Assembly (NCBI GenBank): GCA_021234155.1
Contig: JAJEKV010000061.1
Coordinates: 1,451,950-1,515,949, forward strand
From: Isoetes taiwanensis
Lineage: Eukaryota > Streptophyta > Lycopodiopsida > Isoetales > Isoetaceae
DNA length: 64,000 bases
Reading direction: 5' to 3'
Shown one piece after another: positions 1 to 12,191 of this stretch (position 1 is its first letter; every line of letters begins with the position of its first letter). The position numbers and the translations under genes were made by a program. The notes beneath the pieces were generated by a model. That model did not search any database, was not told the origin of the DNA, and saw nothing but the letters and a program-made list of their open reading frames with translations.

Positions 1-3000
1 AGCCATTCTGTTACACCACAGATCCAACCCACCAGGCATTCCTCCTGTAGGAAGCACTCAAATCGCGTTTCTAGAACTTCCGCCTATCCGCCATAAATCT
101 CTCTCAAAGATTCCTAGATATCCCATAGAATATTACCTTCAAACTAAAACTAAATCGAGGCCTTCTATCCCAAAAAACTGTACATGATTTTCAAATACAC
201 AATGCCAAAATATCGTGATTACCACTATGTTAGTGTAAACACGTTCACTAAAGCATGTGAGTATATAATTATCTCCATATTGTCTTTATAAAATAAACTA
301 AGGTATGGGGCAAACATTCTTTGGGGAATGTCATCCTATTCACATGTTAGAGATGCATTGTCATTTTGAGAATGGATTTTTCCTTCTTAGATGCATGTCT
401 CTATCAACAGGTTAATTGGTGTTTAGTTCATCTCATTGCTTGCAAACAATATCAAATTTTATCTCACCATAGAATAGATTGCAAAATCTACTTGCTATGT
501 TTTTTTTAAAGATAGGTGTTTGATAACTCAATGGAACTAGGATATAATTTGAAAACACTTGAAAAAACTATTGGATTGTCTTTACTTGTATGGCCACAGA
601 AAATAATAAAACAAAAAGCCACAAGATTATAGTTCAAGCCCTTAACATACCTTGTAGTTCAAAAGCCTTAAACTCTTTCAAATCACCTTTCGTTCTTTTC
701 CGTTATCTGAAACGAAAGATTATGCCTATGAGAGTTAAGATATAGGTGAGAAGTAAAAGCGACAAAAAAACTTACGAGAACATGAATAGAAGTGTAAATG
801 AAGTTTTGGGCCTATATATCCTTTTTCCACCTTACCAACACATGCATGTTGTATGCCCTTAAGCCTTATGCAATTAAATTGAGAGATATGATATATTTTT
901 GCAAGTGAGAAGTTTCATTCATATGCAAGAGTTGTATTAATATCTTTATATACACTTTAATTCTCGAAGAGATTCTGATGTTCAAGATTCATTTTCTTGT
1001 TATGCTCGTCCACAAAAAGCATGCCCATATTTGATATACATGTATGTTGCAAGCCTTAAAAGAACAAACTATTGTTCTTCACACCCTATGTATTCACCTT
1101 TAGGGCATACATGGCCATGTGCCTCACTCATAGGAAATGCCATCATCTAATTGCATCTCTGTATCGGCCATTTATTAGTAAATCTGAAATGCTTTGCATA
1201 CGCGACAACATCCTTAAATTTTAAATAGTCCCTTGAATTGTCAGGAGAGAAACATCTATTTGCCTTCTTCAAGTGCTTTGTATCTTGGAGACTTTGCCTT
1301 TTATTACTGAGCATAGTACCTTCAAAAAAGATCAAAAAGGCAATATTGAGTTCAGAAAGCACATTGGCTCCAGCTACAAAACTTGGCATTATGTGCATTG
1401 CTTTTTTAGAATCAATTTACATAGGGTGCAACGGTGCAAAAAAATACATGTTTCGAATTTTACAACCACAGCTTTCAAGTCTTGAGCCATGTTCACAAAT
1501 GCTAACTATTTTTGTTGCATTGCCTTTCTCTCTTTTGCTGAAAGACAATAGCTCAAAATGGATGAATATTTGTCCGTCCCCAATGTAGTGGATTTCCACA
1601 AAAGATACAAGATACAAAGTTCTTGAATGCACTCGTATGATTGTCTTCTTTCCTTGGGAATAAGATGATTTGCCATAGTTACATTGTTGCCATGATTCAT
1701 GACATTGCTATCTATGTGAATGCCATGATTCACAACATTGCCACCTGTGCAAATAAAGCCCCAAGGAAATCAGAATACGGCTATCACAACTTGAATAATT
1801 TGCACAAGAAAAAGAGGATAAAACAGGCCATTAACGAGGAGTTTTGAATTTTATATTTGAGAAAAGGACAATTTTACATCAATAGCCAATTGGCCAACAT
1901 ATTATGCATAATATCTCTAATTCTGCATCTGTGAGCATGTCAAAAAAGAATATTAAACCAAATTAGAAGAGGAACAAGAATAAGAGAAGAAGCTATTACA
2001 AAAGGCATCTAATGGCAAAAAAAAAAAAAAAAAGAGTGTACAACCACTAGCAAAGTCATGGGTTTATAGCTATGATCTATCGCATGCTTTTTCAAGTCCA
2101 GTCTCATTTCGATAGGAAGTTTGAATATAGACATAAAATACCGTGGACTTGCGTCCGTGATATAACCCCAAAAAACGAAAAAACAAAAGCTCTTCTTGTT
2201 TTCACACCCTTTTTCTTTATTATGACTAATTTCATTTGATAAAAATGACAAAAGTGCTCTGGGAGTGGAAGAAAGGTGGAAGCAGCAATAGGCATGAAAA
2301 AAAGCAAACACAGCCCATGGAGCCAACAAAATTAGAGTCAAAATGCTATAGCAAAGAATAAGGAAACAAAAAAGCTAATTGTTGTGGAATTTTACATAGG
2401 AAACCAAATAAATGGAGATGAAGTTAAGGCTGCCTAAATTCAAGGTGTAACTTTATGGCATTCATAGTCACAGGAAGAACTTTCGAAGTTCCAAAGACAA
2501 GAAATACACCTTCAGTGTCATCTTTTCAATAGGCAGGGCTTACAAAACAACTCATAGAAAATCACTGCATACCTCCTGCAGCTCTGTAGATTACTGAAAA
2601 TCCCAGAATCACTTGAAAGCCTAGAATCACGATGTACAGGCATCTTCTGGATCATGAAACAAGCCGCGATGTGGTTTGGCCAAGAACCGACTATGATGCA
2701 TGCAACGGCCAAGATGCGTAGTAGCAGCAATTCAAAAGTAACCTATTTTTGGAACGATTCAAATCGCATTTCAAATGGGATATCTGTATCCTATTTTTAG
2801 AACGATTCATTTCAAACAGACAATTGTGCACAAGCCAGCACGGATGCACTTGGGAGAGACGAGGAACTAAGCGACCACATCAGATGCAAAAGAAGATCAT
2901 ACAAAAGTAAGTCTCTCTCTCATCTTCCTTTATGTTCCTCTCGCATTATTTTTTAATACAAAGAACTAGATAGGCCAAGATTTAGCTGGTAAAACCGTCA

Positions 3001-3104
3001 TATGATGTCTGCTTGGGCAGAAGAAGAAGAGACAGAATGAGTATAGAAGAAAGTACCTTTGTTACTCTCGTAATAGGTGGATCCATTCTAAGATCCATTC
3101 TGGT
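1..3104. other. AT-rich non-coding stretch
   Basis: No convincing coding region on either strand. Open frames here are short, overlap one another on both strands and resemble no family I know. The stretch holds only homopolymer runs, such as an A run near 2,017-2,035. It may be intergenic DNA or old unrecognisable repeats. Confidence 0.5.
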
Positions 3105-3218
3105 TCATCTATTCTGGTTGGAGTGATGGGAAAAATTTGGATTTGGAGCAGAGACGCCATAATCGTGAGAGCGCCAGTGGTTGCCCCCACCGCCAGAGTT
3201 GCAATCGCTTCCGTTCAT
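3105..3218 (-). CDS. possible first-exon remnant, 37 codons
   Basis: A minus-strand ATG at 3,218 opens 37 codons ending in TGA at 3,105. The product is rich in Gly, Asn, Ser and His and begins MNGSDCNSGGGGNHW. The composition and the pyrimidine-poor leader look more like a real N-terminal exon than a chance frame, but I do not recognise a family. A GT that could be a splice donor (AAAG|GTACTT on the minus strand, near 3,057) lies beyond the in-frame stop, so an intact exon is not supported. The piece lies just outside the 3' end of a Helitron at 3,332. It could be a decayed gene start or chance. Confidence 0.2.
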   Translation of the reverse strand: MNGSDCNSGGGGNHWRSHDYGVSAPNPNFSHHSNQNR

Positions 3219-3331
3219 TTCTTAAACGAGCCAAAACCTAAAACCAAAACCTAAAAGCTCTATTCTCTCGCTTCATTGCATTCCATTGTCGCATTCCGTT
3301 TCAAAACCATGACACTGACCTATAATTTAAA

Positions 3332-3361
3332 CTAGTAAACGTGTGCCCGGCGTTGCCGGGC
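3332..3361 (-). mobile_element. Helitron 3' terminus (CTAG plus hairpin)
   Basis: Read on the minus strand, a 7-bp GC-rich stem with a 3-nt loop (GCCCGGC, AAC, GCCGGGC at 3,345-3,361) is followed about 9 nt later by CTAG at 3,332-3,335 and then a T. This is the standard Helitron 3' end: hairpin, short spacer, CTRR, host T. The body would extend to the right. No Rep/Hel coding is seen between here and 9,470, so it is probably non-autonomous. I could not place its 5' TC end. Confidence 0.65.
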
Positions 3362-5257
3362 CAATGTCCTGGCATCGACAAAATTTGCTCAAATATCCAA
3401 ATCATGAGCTAGTAAATTTGTGCCTCGCAATTTATCAGTATGAAATGAGCTCAAATTTGAAATTGCAATAAAGTATTATTAGATTTTGACCGCGTGTTTT
3501 TAGCTGATAATTCCAATTAGGCAAATTCCAATTAGGTAAATTTTACATATTCTCATCTGATTTACAAAAGGGTATAGGGTATCCTTGAATAAAGGCTTTT
3601 GATCATTTTATTTTAACCATTGGGCATTTTAACAACCATTGGCCTTTTTATCGTATTGTATTGTACCAACATTGGTAAAAGCAACATTGCTTTGAATACA
3701 CTTTTCATGGTCATCTTTTAAAGCAACCAAGGAAGCACATTATTGGCATGAGGTTTAGATTGGCCTTATGGAAGTATTTGGTAACATTGGAACTCTTCAC
3801 CATATATTCTATAAATGAAAATTGTTGTTTGAATTTGTTTAAAATGCAATATTCACTGCACCCTAAAGATCTGGACGAGGCTATACAATTAGCATCTGCA
3901 GTAGAGAGGAAAATAGATCCAATCTAGAAAATTTGATTTCTGGGATGAGAAAGCCTGAGATCAGGAGGATAAAAAGAAAAGAAAAGAGAACTAGCAAAAA
4001 GCACACCAGAAGGCTTTAACAAGGTCAAATTGGTTAAGGCTAGTTAAGGCTTGGTAGCAGCTTTAGGCTACACATGTACAACAAGATAAAAATAGGTTTT
4101 CAAGTATTAGGCTTCTGCAACTATTGAGTATGATATGTGAACAGTATGATTGGTGTCCCTCTATTATAAAGAGGATGTGCTTGGGAAAAGGTGAAAGAGT
4201 GTTTAATAGTATGAATTAGACGAGGCCCAATCTATGTTTTTCTGCTTTTAGCTGCAAGAGAATGTAAATTAGTGAATCTGCCAATTGAAGTTACAAATGC
4301 GTCCCGCTGACTACACATGCACATCACTGCAGTTATATGCGTTGCATGCTAAAAGCCCTCAGAGCATTGAATGTCACAATCTCATTCTCACTTTGATCCA
4401 AAGGAATACTGAAGTCGGCAAGCATGGGCACCCAGCCGCCAGCATAAATCTACCATGAGCTCAGTATCTAAGGTAGCATAATCAATTGACCTGTCATTGG
4501 TACAACAGACTCTGCTGAAATTTCAATTAATACATAAAATATGCGTAGATAATAAATAAATAACAAATTGCGTATGTTAAGTATGGAAATAGCTCAAAAT
4601 ACTGACCATTACTTCATTATCTAACAAGCCTTAAGAGATTAGCCCTATAATTATTTACCAGCCTTCTCTTTTAATTGTTCTTATAGTTCATCACTTGTAT
4701 CAGGAATGAAGTTTCTCCTCCTTTAGCTTTTTATAGTAAGACTTTACTTGTATAAAAAATAACCAAAGGCATGAAATAAAATGCAGCAACCACAATATCT
4801 TTTTTTTATTGCAACATTATATCAGCTAGTGGAACATGTCCTTGCAATGGCGCATGCAGATAATATAGGGTATTGCACAATCAACAATGCCAAGGGCCCT
4901 AATATACAAATCAAGAGGTCAAGTAATATTGAGCTTATAATCACTAGCTCTATGCCAAGAATAGAAAGAATGCCAAGAACAGCTTGGACCTTTGGGATAT
5001 GAAGCAAAGCTTGAAATGTCTATGATTTCAATCTTCTCAATGTATTGATAAAAAAAGCATCTTCCTGGTATGAAATGACATTTATGTTTCTCTTCTTTTT
5101 CTAAAACTCCCATGTCTAGTATAATATCTATATCTAGCACAATAACAGGGGTTTTTTTTTTGTGTTTTTATACGCTTTTCACTAAGGTTTTCCTATGATT
5201 TCGTGATGTATTCAAATGGATGTACTAGTGCGTACATCTAGAGTGCACCATTTCTGA
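3362..5257. other. non-coding, probable interior of a non-autonomous Helitron
   Basis: No supported gene. AT-rich sequence with short overlapping frames only. It would lie inside the Helitron that ends at 3,332, but the 5' limit of that element is unknown. Confidence 0.35.
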
Positions 5258-5457
5258 GCCATTGATTTTAGCCTTTTTTTTGTCAATGGTCAACAACCAA
5301 TGGCTCACAACAAAAGCTCTTTTTTTGTGCGTGTGGTGCATAATGGGCACATGAAGGGCCATTGATTTTAGCCTTTTTTTTTTTCAATGGTCAACAACCA
5401 ATGGCTCATAACAAAAGCCCTCTTTTTGTGTGTGTGGTGCATAATGGGCACATGAAG
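5258..5457. repeat. tandem duplication of a 100-bp unit
   Basis: Two head-to-tail copies at 5,258-5,357 and 5,358-5,457 both begin gccattgattttagcc. They differ by a few substitutions and by the length of the T run. Each holds a short inverted pair around the T run (ccattgatttt and caatgg). Confidence 0.85.
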
Positions 5458-6895
5458 GGCTTGAAGGGCGCATGTAGTGCAGTTTCCCCACCGGCAACAC
5501 ATTTCTTATCATAACTTTTGATCCAGAGCTCTGTTTGAGATGATTTTTATTGCGTTGGAAAGCTCTCTCCGAAATCTTTTTGATAGTGTATGATATGGAT
5601 ATGTTTGGTTAAGTTATCTATGCTAAAACAGCAATTTTTAGGCCGGGTTTGGTAGGCTTTCACATCCTACCAGCTGATTAATACAGGATTGCGCTATTGG
5701 ATATTGTTTTATGGCTCATTCTGAATGAAGCTTGCAAAAAATTACCATGCATTTTTAGATTTTGAGGCAGTTATTAAGCAAATTCCAAGGCTTCTAGATC
5801 CTTGTGCTAACAAGCAGAAAAGTTTCCCACTTTGGTTTCTCACCACAAGAATCCATGGAGGCCAACCAGTTGAAAAATGTTTGTGTATGGGTGTTGCAAA
5901 CTTTATGACTTTCAGAATAATGGGATCAATTTGCTCTATCTTTATGGTAACTTTTACTTATGTTCTATTTGTTTTATTGTGATGAAATTCAAAAGCTACA
6001 GGTGATCAAAGCCTCAAATGAATTCTAGTTCTTTTCTGGTTTGAATTCTAAAATTTTTGTTTGTGCCTCTTTATTTTCTATCCTTTCACTAATGCATCTC
6101 GCATTTGGATCTTAGTCATGACTTATCTGTTGGCCGCCTAATGCTTGAAACATATATATTTTGGCGTGTTGCAATGAGCAGGTTCACACTTTGCTTAAAG
6201 CTGTTTCAAATTAAATTCTTATTATCAAGCAAATGCTTAGTTTTATGTTTGCACTATTGAAACTTCATGTCATTAAGTTTAAATTGTTTGATTCAAAGTT
6301 GTTGGTGTATGCTTGGTTCAATCCCCATGACATGACCTAACGGTCATCTTCTTAACAAATGTTCTTTATTCCATTGATAACTCTTCTAAATTACTTTAAT
6401 AACCTGTTGACCTTTTTTGAGGCTCCACAATTGCTATATATCATTTTTTGTTGTTATGTTGTCCATCTCCAAGGCCCCGAAGGGGCAAAAAAAATTTTAG
6501 ACAACATAAACCATTACATAAAACACTTTTAAATTAAAATCCCCCTAAAACCCCCTATGGTTTGGGTGCATATTCACACCGGGGAGGGGGAGGAGGGGGG
6601 GACGTCCCTAAGGCCCCGAAGGGGCCAAAAAAGCTCTAAACATTAAATCGTAAGATGTGACGATCACCTTGTAATAGATGAACGCAAAGAGAGCTTAGTC
6701 AATCTACTCTCTGGTTCTATTAAATTCCCGACGCCAATCTCTGACACAAGAAGTCTTGTGTGAGCCCAAGTTAATCTGTTACACAAATGAGTATTTGCTT
6801 CACAGAAGCTGCAGCAATCTGTGTTCTACGCAGAATACCAGTCCTTTGATATCCTGCATTAAAAAAAAAAAATTGCAGATAATCTTAAAACACTA
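5458..6895. other. non-coding with a palindrome pair
   Basis: No supported gene; the 85-codon plus-strand frame at 5,725-5,982 matches nothing I know. The palindrome GGCCCC-GAA-GGGGC(C) occurs at about 6,473 and again near 6,613, in the same direction and each followed by an A-rich run, with a G-rich tract near 6,580-6,601 between them. These may mark the edges of a small repeat. Confidence 0.4.
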
Positions 6896-7520
6896 TCAAA
6901 ACGCTATATCAATTATCAACATTACCTGTTGAAGATCATTGAGTATGAAATCGAGAATAAATTTAAGCTGTCCATATACAAGATTGTTGATGATCTTCTT
7001 GAGCAGATCCTTGTCTTTTGGCATGAATACATCATGTAAATCACATGCATTTAGTTTGCTCAGCATCTTATCACTTACAGATCTATTCACTATATGAAAT
7101 CAGGAATAAATTTAAGATATTCATAAACAAGATTGTTGATGATCTTGTTGAGCAGAGCCTTGTCTTTTGGCATGAATACATCATGTAAATCACATGCATT
7201 CAGTTTGCTCAGCATCCTATCACTTATAGATCTATCTATGCATATATCAGAGCTAGTAATGACAACTTTTTTCACCATATCTGGAGCCAAATGAGACAAA
7301 AAAAAAAAAAAATGTGACAAATCCACCATAGCTAGTACGAATGACAGAAACCTCCTTAATACCTTCATGTTTCAAAACTTCCAGCATGCAAAGGGCTTGA
7401 AATATTTCCGACCTCTGCTCATTTACGGTGTACGATTTCCCAAAAAATAATAGATCGGGTATATAAACAACACAATCTCTAAAATATAATGGAAATAAGG
7501 AAACATCTAAAAACTTTTTT
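6896..7520 (-). pseudogene. alpha/beta-hydrolase pseudogene with internal duplication
   Basis: Minus-strand frames resemble the plant alpha/beta-hydrolase proteins that have a 'YVPDLLFFG' segment near the start of the core and a GxSxG nucleophile elbow. Visible in order are VYIPDLLFFGKS and a RSEIFQA segment, then RTSYGGFV, where the first Gly of GTSYGG has become Arg. Next comes KVVITSSDICIDRS, and then NACDLHDVFMPKDKALL with a PDFI segment. The last part (about 150 bp, RS[IV]SD[RK]MLSKLNACDLHDVF to DFI) is present twice in tandem, at about 7,090-7,240 and 6,930-7,085. Frames shift at an A run near 7,298-7,312. N-terminal cap and C-terminal His regions are absent. The gene is dead or a fragment; family assignment is fairly secure, exact paralogue unknown. 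Confidence 0.7.
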
Positions 7521-7526
7521 TTTTTT

Positions 7527-7855
7527 CCTAAAAAGTTCAAGAAAAAGAAGTATAATGGCGAGAGTAATGGTTCCGAAAAGAAAGAGACGAAGAAGGAAGT
7601 CAAAATAAGCAGCGAAAGGAATCTAACGAACCAAAGGGAGGTTGCTATAGATGCGGAGGAAAGCATTACATAAGAGATTGTCTGTTTGGAGAAGCGGGGA
7701 TCACAAAAGCTGAGCCGTCTAAACCGCAAAAGTTTACTCAAATGCATGCGATTGAAGTTCCCAAACCTGTGGAGGATATAGTTGAGACTTCTAAGGCTGT
7801 CGATGAGTGGAAGAAACGTGTAAGTTTCTGGATGAGGAGCGATCAAGAGCCATAG
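7527..7855 (+). pseudogene. retrotransposon Gag fragment with CCHC zinc knuckle
   Basis: A lysine-rich stretch leads into one zinc knuckle of the form C-X2-C-X3-H-X4-C (CYRCGGKHYIRDC, encoded at 7,643-7,681). A linker (EPSKPQKFTQMHAIEVPKP) then runs to a stop at 7,853-7,855. Such knuckles bind the genomic RNA in plant LTR retrotransposon Gag, and the spacing is of Gypsy type. One frame change occurs upstream of the knuckle, near 7,612-7,622. No protease or pol follows in frame and I see no LTR pair, so this is a relic. Confidence 0.6.
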
Positions 7856-9470
7856 CCAAGGAGAGGAAGTGGCTCCGAATTGGAACCATGGGGTAAAACA
7901 AGTAGGAACTACATTTCTTTAGGGAAAGATTTGTAAGAAGTTGTTTTTTTTTTTTTTTTTTTTTTTATGTGGAATAAAAATTAGACTATTATTTTTAATG
8001 CAAAGTGTACCTTTGGTAGATCGGTAACTATGATTGCAACGTAATAGGCCTGAACATGCTGCACTAATTGTGAATGCCTCTTAGTAGATTAGCAATTGTG
8101 CTGCAGCACAATAGGCTTGAACAAGGGTGCATGATGTATATTTTTGAAGAGCGATAATTGTGGTTGCAACACAATAGGCCTGACAAAAATTGCATCCATA
8201 ATGCGGAGATACAACTGTTTTGTAGAGATCAAAAGAAAAGAAACGCGGAGGTGCCAAAGAAATATGGTATTGTGGAAGTACAATAACATGTATAATTGTT
8301 TCTTGAGTTCGCAGGTTTGAGAAACTTCCAAGTTCATGTTGATCGTGGAATAACCATCTTGAGAAGGAATGGACCAAATTGGAGCGTACTTGGACGATCG
8401 TGGACGATCTTTTCAAGAAGGGATGGATTGCCATGGAGCAGGCACGGGGGAGTGGTCCACAATAAAAGGGCTAAGGCAACTACCATGCGCGCACAATATT
8501 CCAATGGTTTCCAAGAAAGCTTATAAGTTTAGGCAAGGGGGCATCTTATCTCGAATAACCATTAAAAGCCAAAATAGCAAATATTCCTCTTCAGCAAAAG
8601 GACGACATCGAACTTTTTTATACTCAGCTGTTCTCTGCACAAAAAAGGGGGTCGGGTCGGGTCAAGATATCATCGCAGATGCCTTTTGGTGCTAGGAAAA
8701 AGGGCAAATCCAGTTATAAATAGGGATGGTCGGCCAATTTACAGGGGTAGAAGAGCCCTGCGGCAGAATCTGACACCATTGGCCCAGTTCTTCACAGTTG
8801 AGTCATCTCTGACTTCTTCTATAGAAATCCAACCAGTTCGGGCATTGGGATTGATGCTCCTTTGTTTGGAAGCCTGAGATAGGGCCGAGTCTCCATTTAT
8901 TGTATTCTTTAAAGCCTATTCAAGCTTGATTTTGATGTAAACTGATTGATTGATCCTTTTCTTCCCAAGCTATTTGGAAGACTGCCTTAAGCTCTGTGGA
9001 TCCAGCTGGGCGGATATTTGTTGCTCCATATCTTGTTGCTGAATAAATATTACTCTTGCTCCTGTGATGAGCTGATATAAAATTTTAAGAGTTAAATCAT
9101 GATTCCGTTCCTTGTCTATACTTTTGTAGTTCCAAAGATTAAGGCTCGTTTAACTCCTTGGATATCAGCCATCTCGGTTTTGTGTTGGCCTGCTTTGATC
9201 CAAGCAAGGGTTCTTAAATTCATTCTTTGTCTAAGACTTGTTGTCAAAAGGCCTTTGACTGGTAAAAAGCACTTTAAACTGTATCAGAATGGTCCTCGAG
9301 ACCACTCTAGTGCTAACTAATAAGAAAACCCTACCTCCTACTGTAGGTCAGGTGGCCAAAGTGAAAACAATTTCACAGCAACAAGGAGAATAGGATCTTG
9401 TTGCACCAAGGCCCTATGCTATCTATATTGCTCATACTTTTACTCATGCCTATATTAATCATATTATAAA
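7856..9470. other. probable retrotransposon-derived sequence, no clear gene
   Basis: Contains a T run of more than 20 near 7,946-7,967. At 8,034-8,184 there are three imperfect copies of a unit of about 65 bp with the core gcaacacaataggcctgaac. Plus-strand frames at 8,296-8,877 are broken and I cannot assign them. They directly follow the Gag fragment, so they may be decayed downstream element sequence. Confidence 0.35.
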
Positions 9471-9661
9471 CTAGTAATGGTGCCCAGCATTGCTGGGCAT
9501 AAGTTGGAAGTTTGTAAATGTTTTGACCGCAATGAGAAAACCGTTTCACAAAATTACGTTGAAAATCTATCTATCTTTTATTATGGGGAAAAAAATATCC
9601 AAACATAGTAATAGTGCCCAGAGTTGATGGCTATTAGTACAGTGTTAGAGATCTATAGAAG

Positions 9662-10814
9662 TTAAGGGGCTATTTCATCCTGTAGAATCTCTTTGTACAC
9701 TACATTTGGAGTGAACCTCCTATTATTTTTTAGCAGTGCTCCTTGCCTTGCGGTGTCTTGAATGTATACCTTCACTCTGTGTTGTGTGGTGCATCTTGAG
9801 AATGCGACATAGAGCTGACCGTGTGTGAAAACCGGTGTTGGTAGGTAGCGCCAACGGAGGTCATGGACTAGCCTTGTGACTTGTTTATGGTCATCGAGAA
9901 TGCGAGTCGCACGGGGAACTGTCTTCAATTAAAGGGGAGGAGGTCGATGTCTTATGGCTCTAAGGTTATCCTTGGTATGAGGACCCATGTTCCTTTATAG
10001 ATGCCTGTGATTATCTTTACATCTATGATCCTTAGGTGCACTTTGATGACGCGAAGGCGGGTGCCGCTGCAGAGACCGGCCTTCGGGTTCATATTTCTGA
10101 GTAGGATGATGATTGCCCCATCCTTGATGTACAACTTATGCGGTGGCATGCCAGAAGGTGTCAAGTGGTTGATGAACTTGATTGAAAAATCCCTTGCATG
10201 TTGATCCTCAGTGTGTCTTCATTATTTGGTGTTACGATAGCATTGTCATACAACAGATGCACATTTGCTTCTGTTATTTCCTTATCGAAGATGTTGTCAA
10301 TCAGATCGTCTTCGACAACGCATTCTTCGGGTATCTCCACTAAGTCACGGTCGAGCCTTGGCTATTGTTCATCTGTTTCCCATTACCAAGATGTAGTAGC
10401 CAATTTGAGAACATCTGCTCGTCTTTTTGGACCCGTATATTTTGCGTCAGTTTGTGGGTCTTGAAGTTAGTCCACAATGGGTTCCTCTTGACACACTTTG
10501 AGATGACTTCCATCCTTGTTGCATGCTTGACCACAGGCAACTGCTGTCGAAAATCACCGCCAGTGAGCATTATCATTCCCCCAAACGGCCTATCATCCTG
10601 GCGTATCTCATGTAAAAGCATATCGATGGCGGTGAGTGTCTGCGTGTGTGTGTCATCCCCATTTCATCCCCGACCATGATGCTTGCCTTTTTAAGTAGCT
10701 TTGCTTGTTGGCTTGTTGGCTTGTTTGCTTGTTGGACGTTAAAAAAAACTATTCTATTCTATTCTATTGTTGCTCGCAGTGCGGAGGTTGCCTCTTGTAT
10801 CAGGTTGAGTGGTA
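9662..10814 (-). pseudogene. Helitron Rep/Hel helicase domain, C-terminal half
   Basis: This is the 3' half of the PIF1-like superfamily 1 helicase that unwinds DNA during rolling-circle transposition. On the minus strand the LPLNL segment comes first, abutting the Copia insertion. It is followed by the GGDFRQQLPVV segment with flanking RPFGG (about 10,340-10,621). Then come the IEIPEE..NAIVTPNNEDTLRIN segment (about 10,200-10,330) and the LCSGTRLRV segment with PRI (9,952-10,164). The C-terminal [15 protein letters not shown] motif is at 9,662-9,928. Several frameshifts break the frame. Two small microsatellites, gcttgttg units at 10,702-10,734 and ttcta units at 10,752-10,771, interrupt the part between the LPLNL and GGDFRQ segments. 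Confidence 0.85.
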
Positions 10815-10819
10815 ACTTG

Positions 10820-11604
10820 TGTCAGAAAATTATCAGGGAATAATTTGAAACAATATAGTTCATGCACAACTTAATAACCTTACTTGAGACATAACAAATT
10901 CATGATCAATGTGATCAAGTAGTTCAAACCTTATCATTCAATAACTTCCTTAAAACTATGTCTATACAATAAGTAAACTTCTCCCTTCAATGAAATAATA
11001 AGGTTTCATAACCATTGAAAATAATAATGGCAACACTGTTCAAATGGCACTGATCATAACACTGTAGCATCGAAATTACTCAACCACGAACCATCAAATA
11101 CTTACCTTGGCTTCAACCGAAAACACTGGTATGCACCGTACACTGTATGATCTCCACTTCTCATTAATTTATCTCAGCAGTCCGGCGGTCATGCCAGACC
11201 GCTCGCTGGTTGCCGAAAACAACAAATCTCCATGCCATCTCTGCATTGGACCGAGAATGGTTTGAACCAAAAATGGCTCCAAGCATATCGATGGTGCTCT
11301 TAGAATATTCTTTCATATTAATTCAATAGTTAAACCATTGATTCATTCTATGCTCTTAGATCAAATAATGACCTAATCCATGATCAACTAGCAACTTGCT
11401 TAGCCCTTCAAACTTTAATATGATAAGATCTTCTAATGGCTTGCTTAGCTCCTCAACCTTGTTCTCGTATTTAAATATACAAGATAATTATCACCATAAT
11501 CAATTGTTCAGATCTTGACCCTTTATCCCAGCATTCTCAACTGTCTCAACTTCTGTTCTTTTCATTCAGTATGATCTTCATAAATTGTGACATGAACTCC
11601 AACA
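10820..11604 (-). repeat. Copia 3' LTR
   Basis: 785-bp terminal repeat beginning TGTCAGAAAATTATC and ending CTCCAACA on the plus strand. It is the downstream LTR for the minus-strand element. Against its partner I see scattered single-base changes, such as the third-last base (A here, C in the other copy). Confidence 0.93.
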
Positions 11605-11613
11605 TTCCCCTTT
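11605..11613 (-). promoter_or_regulatory. polypurine tract of the Copia element
   Basis: AAAGGGGAA on the minus strand, directly upstream of the 3' LTR; the expected primer for plus-strand DNA synthesis. Confidence 0.8.
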
Positions 11614-11617
11614 CGTG

Positions 11618-12133
11618 TCATAATCTGCAGTTCATTTCTTCTGACAATTTTTGAAACCTTTTCAAACCTAATGTTTTTGTCATAATGTCTGCAAGTTGCC
11701 TTTCAGAATTTACATACTTTAACTGGATAAATCCCTTGTTCACCATATCTCTTATGTAATGCATCTCCATTTCAATGTGTTTGGTCCTTTCATGCAATAC
11801 ATGATTTTTTGTCATAGCTATACAACTCTGATTGTCACAAAATAATTCTGTGCTTTCTTCCTGCTTTATTTCTAACTCATCTAAAAACCTTCTAGCCCAA
11901 ATAATTTCTTTTGCAGCTAGAGTTGTTGAAGCATACTCAGATTCTGCTGTTGAAAGAGCTATTGATGATTGTTTTTTGCTTCTCCAACTAACTGGTGCTC
12001 CTCCTAACATTACAATATAACCTGAAGTAGATTTACGTTCATCTAGATCTCCACACCAATCTGCATCACTATAACTTTTCAACCTCAGATCCTTTGAGCA
12101 ATAGACAATCCCTGTGTTTTTTGTTCCCTTCAA
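11618..12133 (-). pseudogene. Copia RNase H domain
   Basis: A 171-codon open frame with the Copia RNase H signature: SDADWCGDLDERKSTSGY, then SWRSKKQSSIALSTAESEY with the catalytic Glu, then ELFCDNQSCIA, HERTKHIEM and ADIMTK near the end. The Asp and Glu residues expected at the active site are visible. It ends just inside the 3' LTR boundary, as usual for a Copia polyprotein. This is the best preserved part of the element. It is cut off from the reverse transcriptase by frame changes near 12,134-12,191. Confidence 0.9.
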
Positions 12134-12191
12134 AAATCTTAATACTTTTTTAGCTGCCAGCCAATGCTCATACCCCGGATTAATGTCGTAT

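Noticed and set aside
1147-1847. Cluster of five overlapping frames of 68-116 codons
   Set aside because: Frames overlap on both strands with no motif; chance frames in AT-rich DNA.
5725-5982. 85-codon plus-strand frame starting MKLAKNYHAFLDFEAV
   Set aside because: No family resemblance, no splice context and a hydrophobic random-looking tail.
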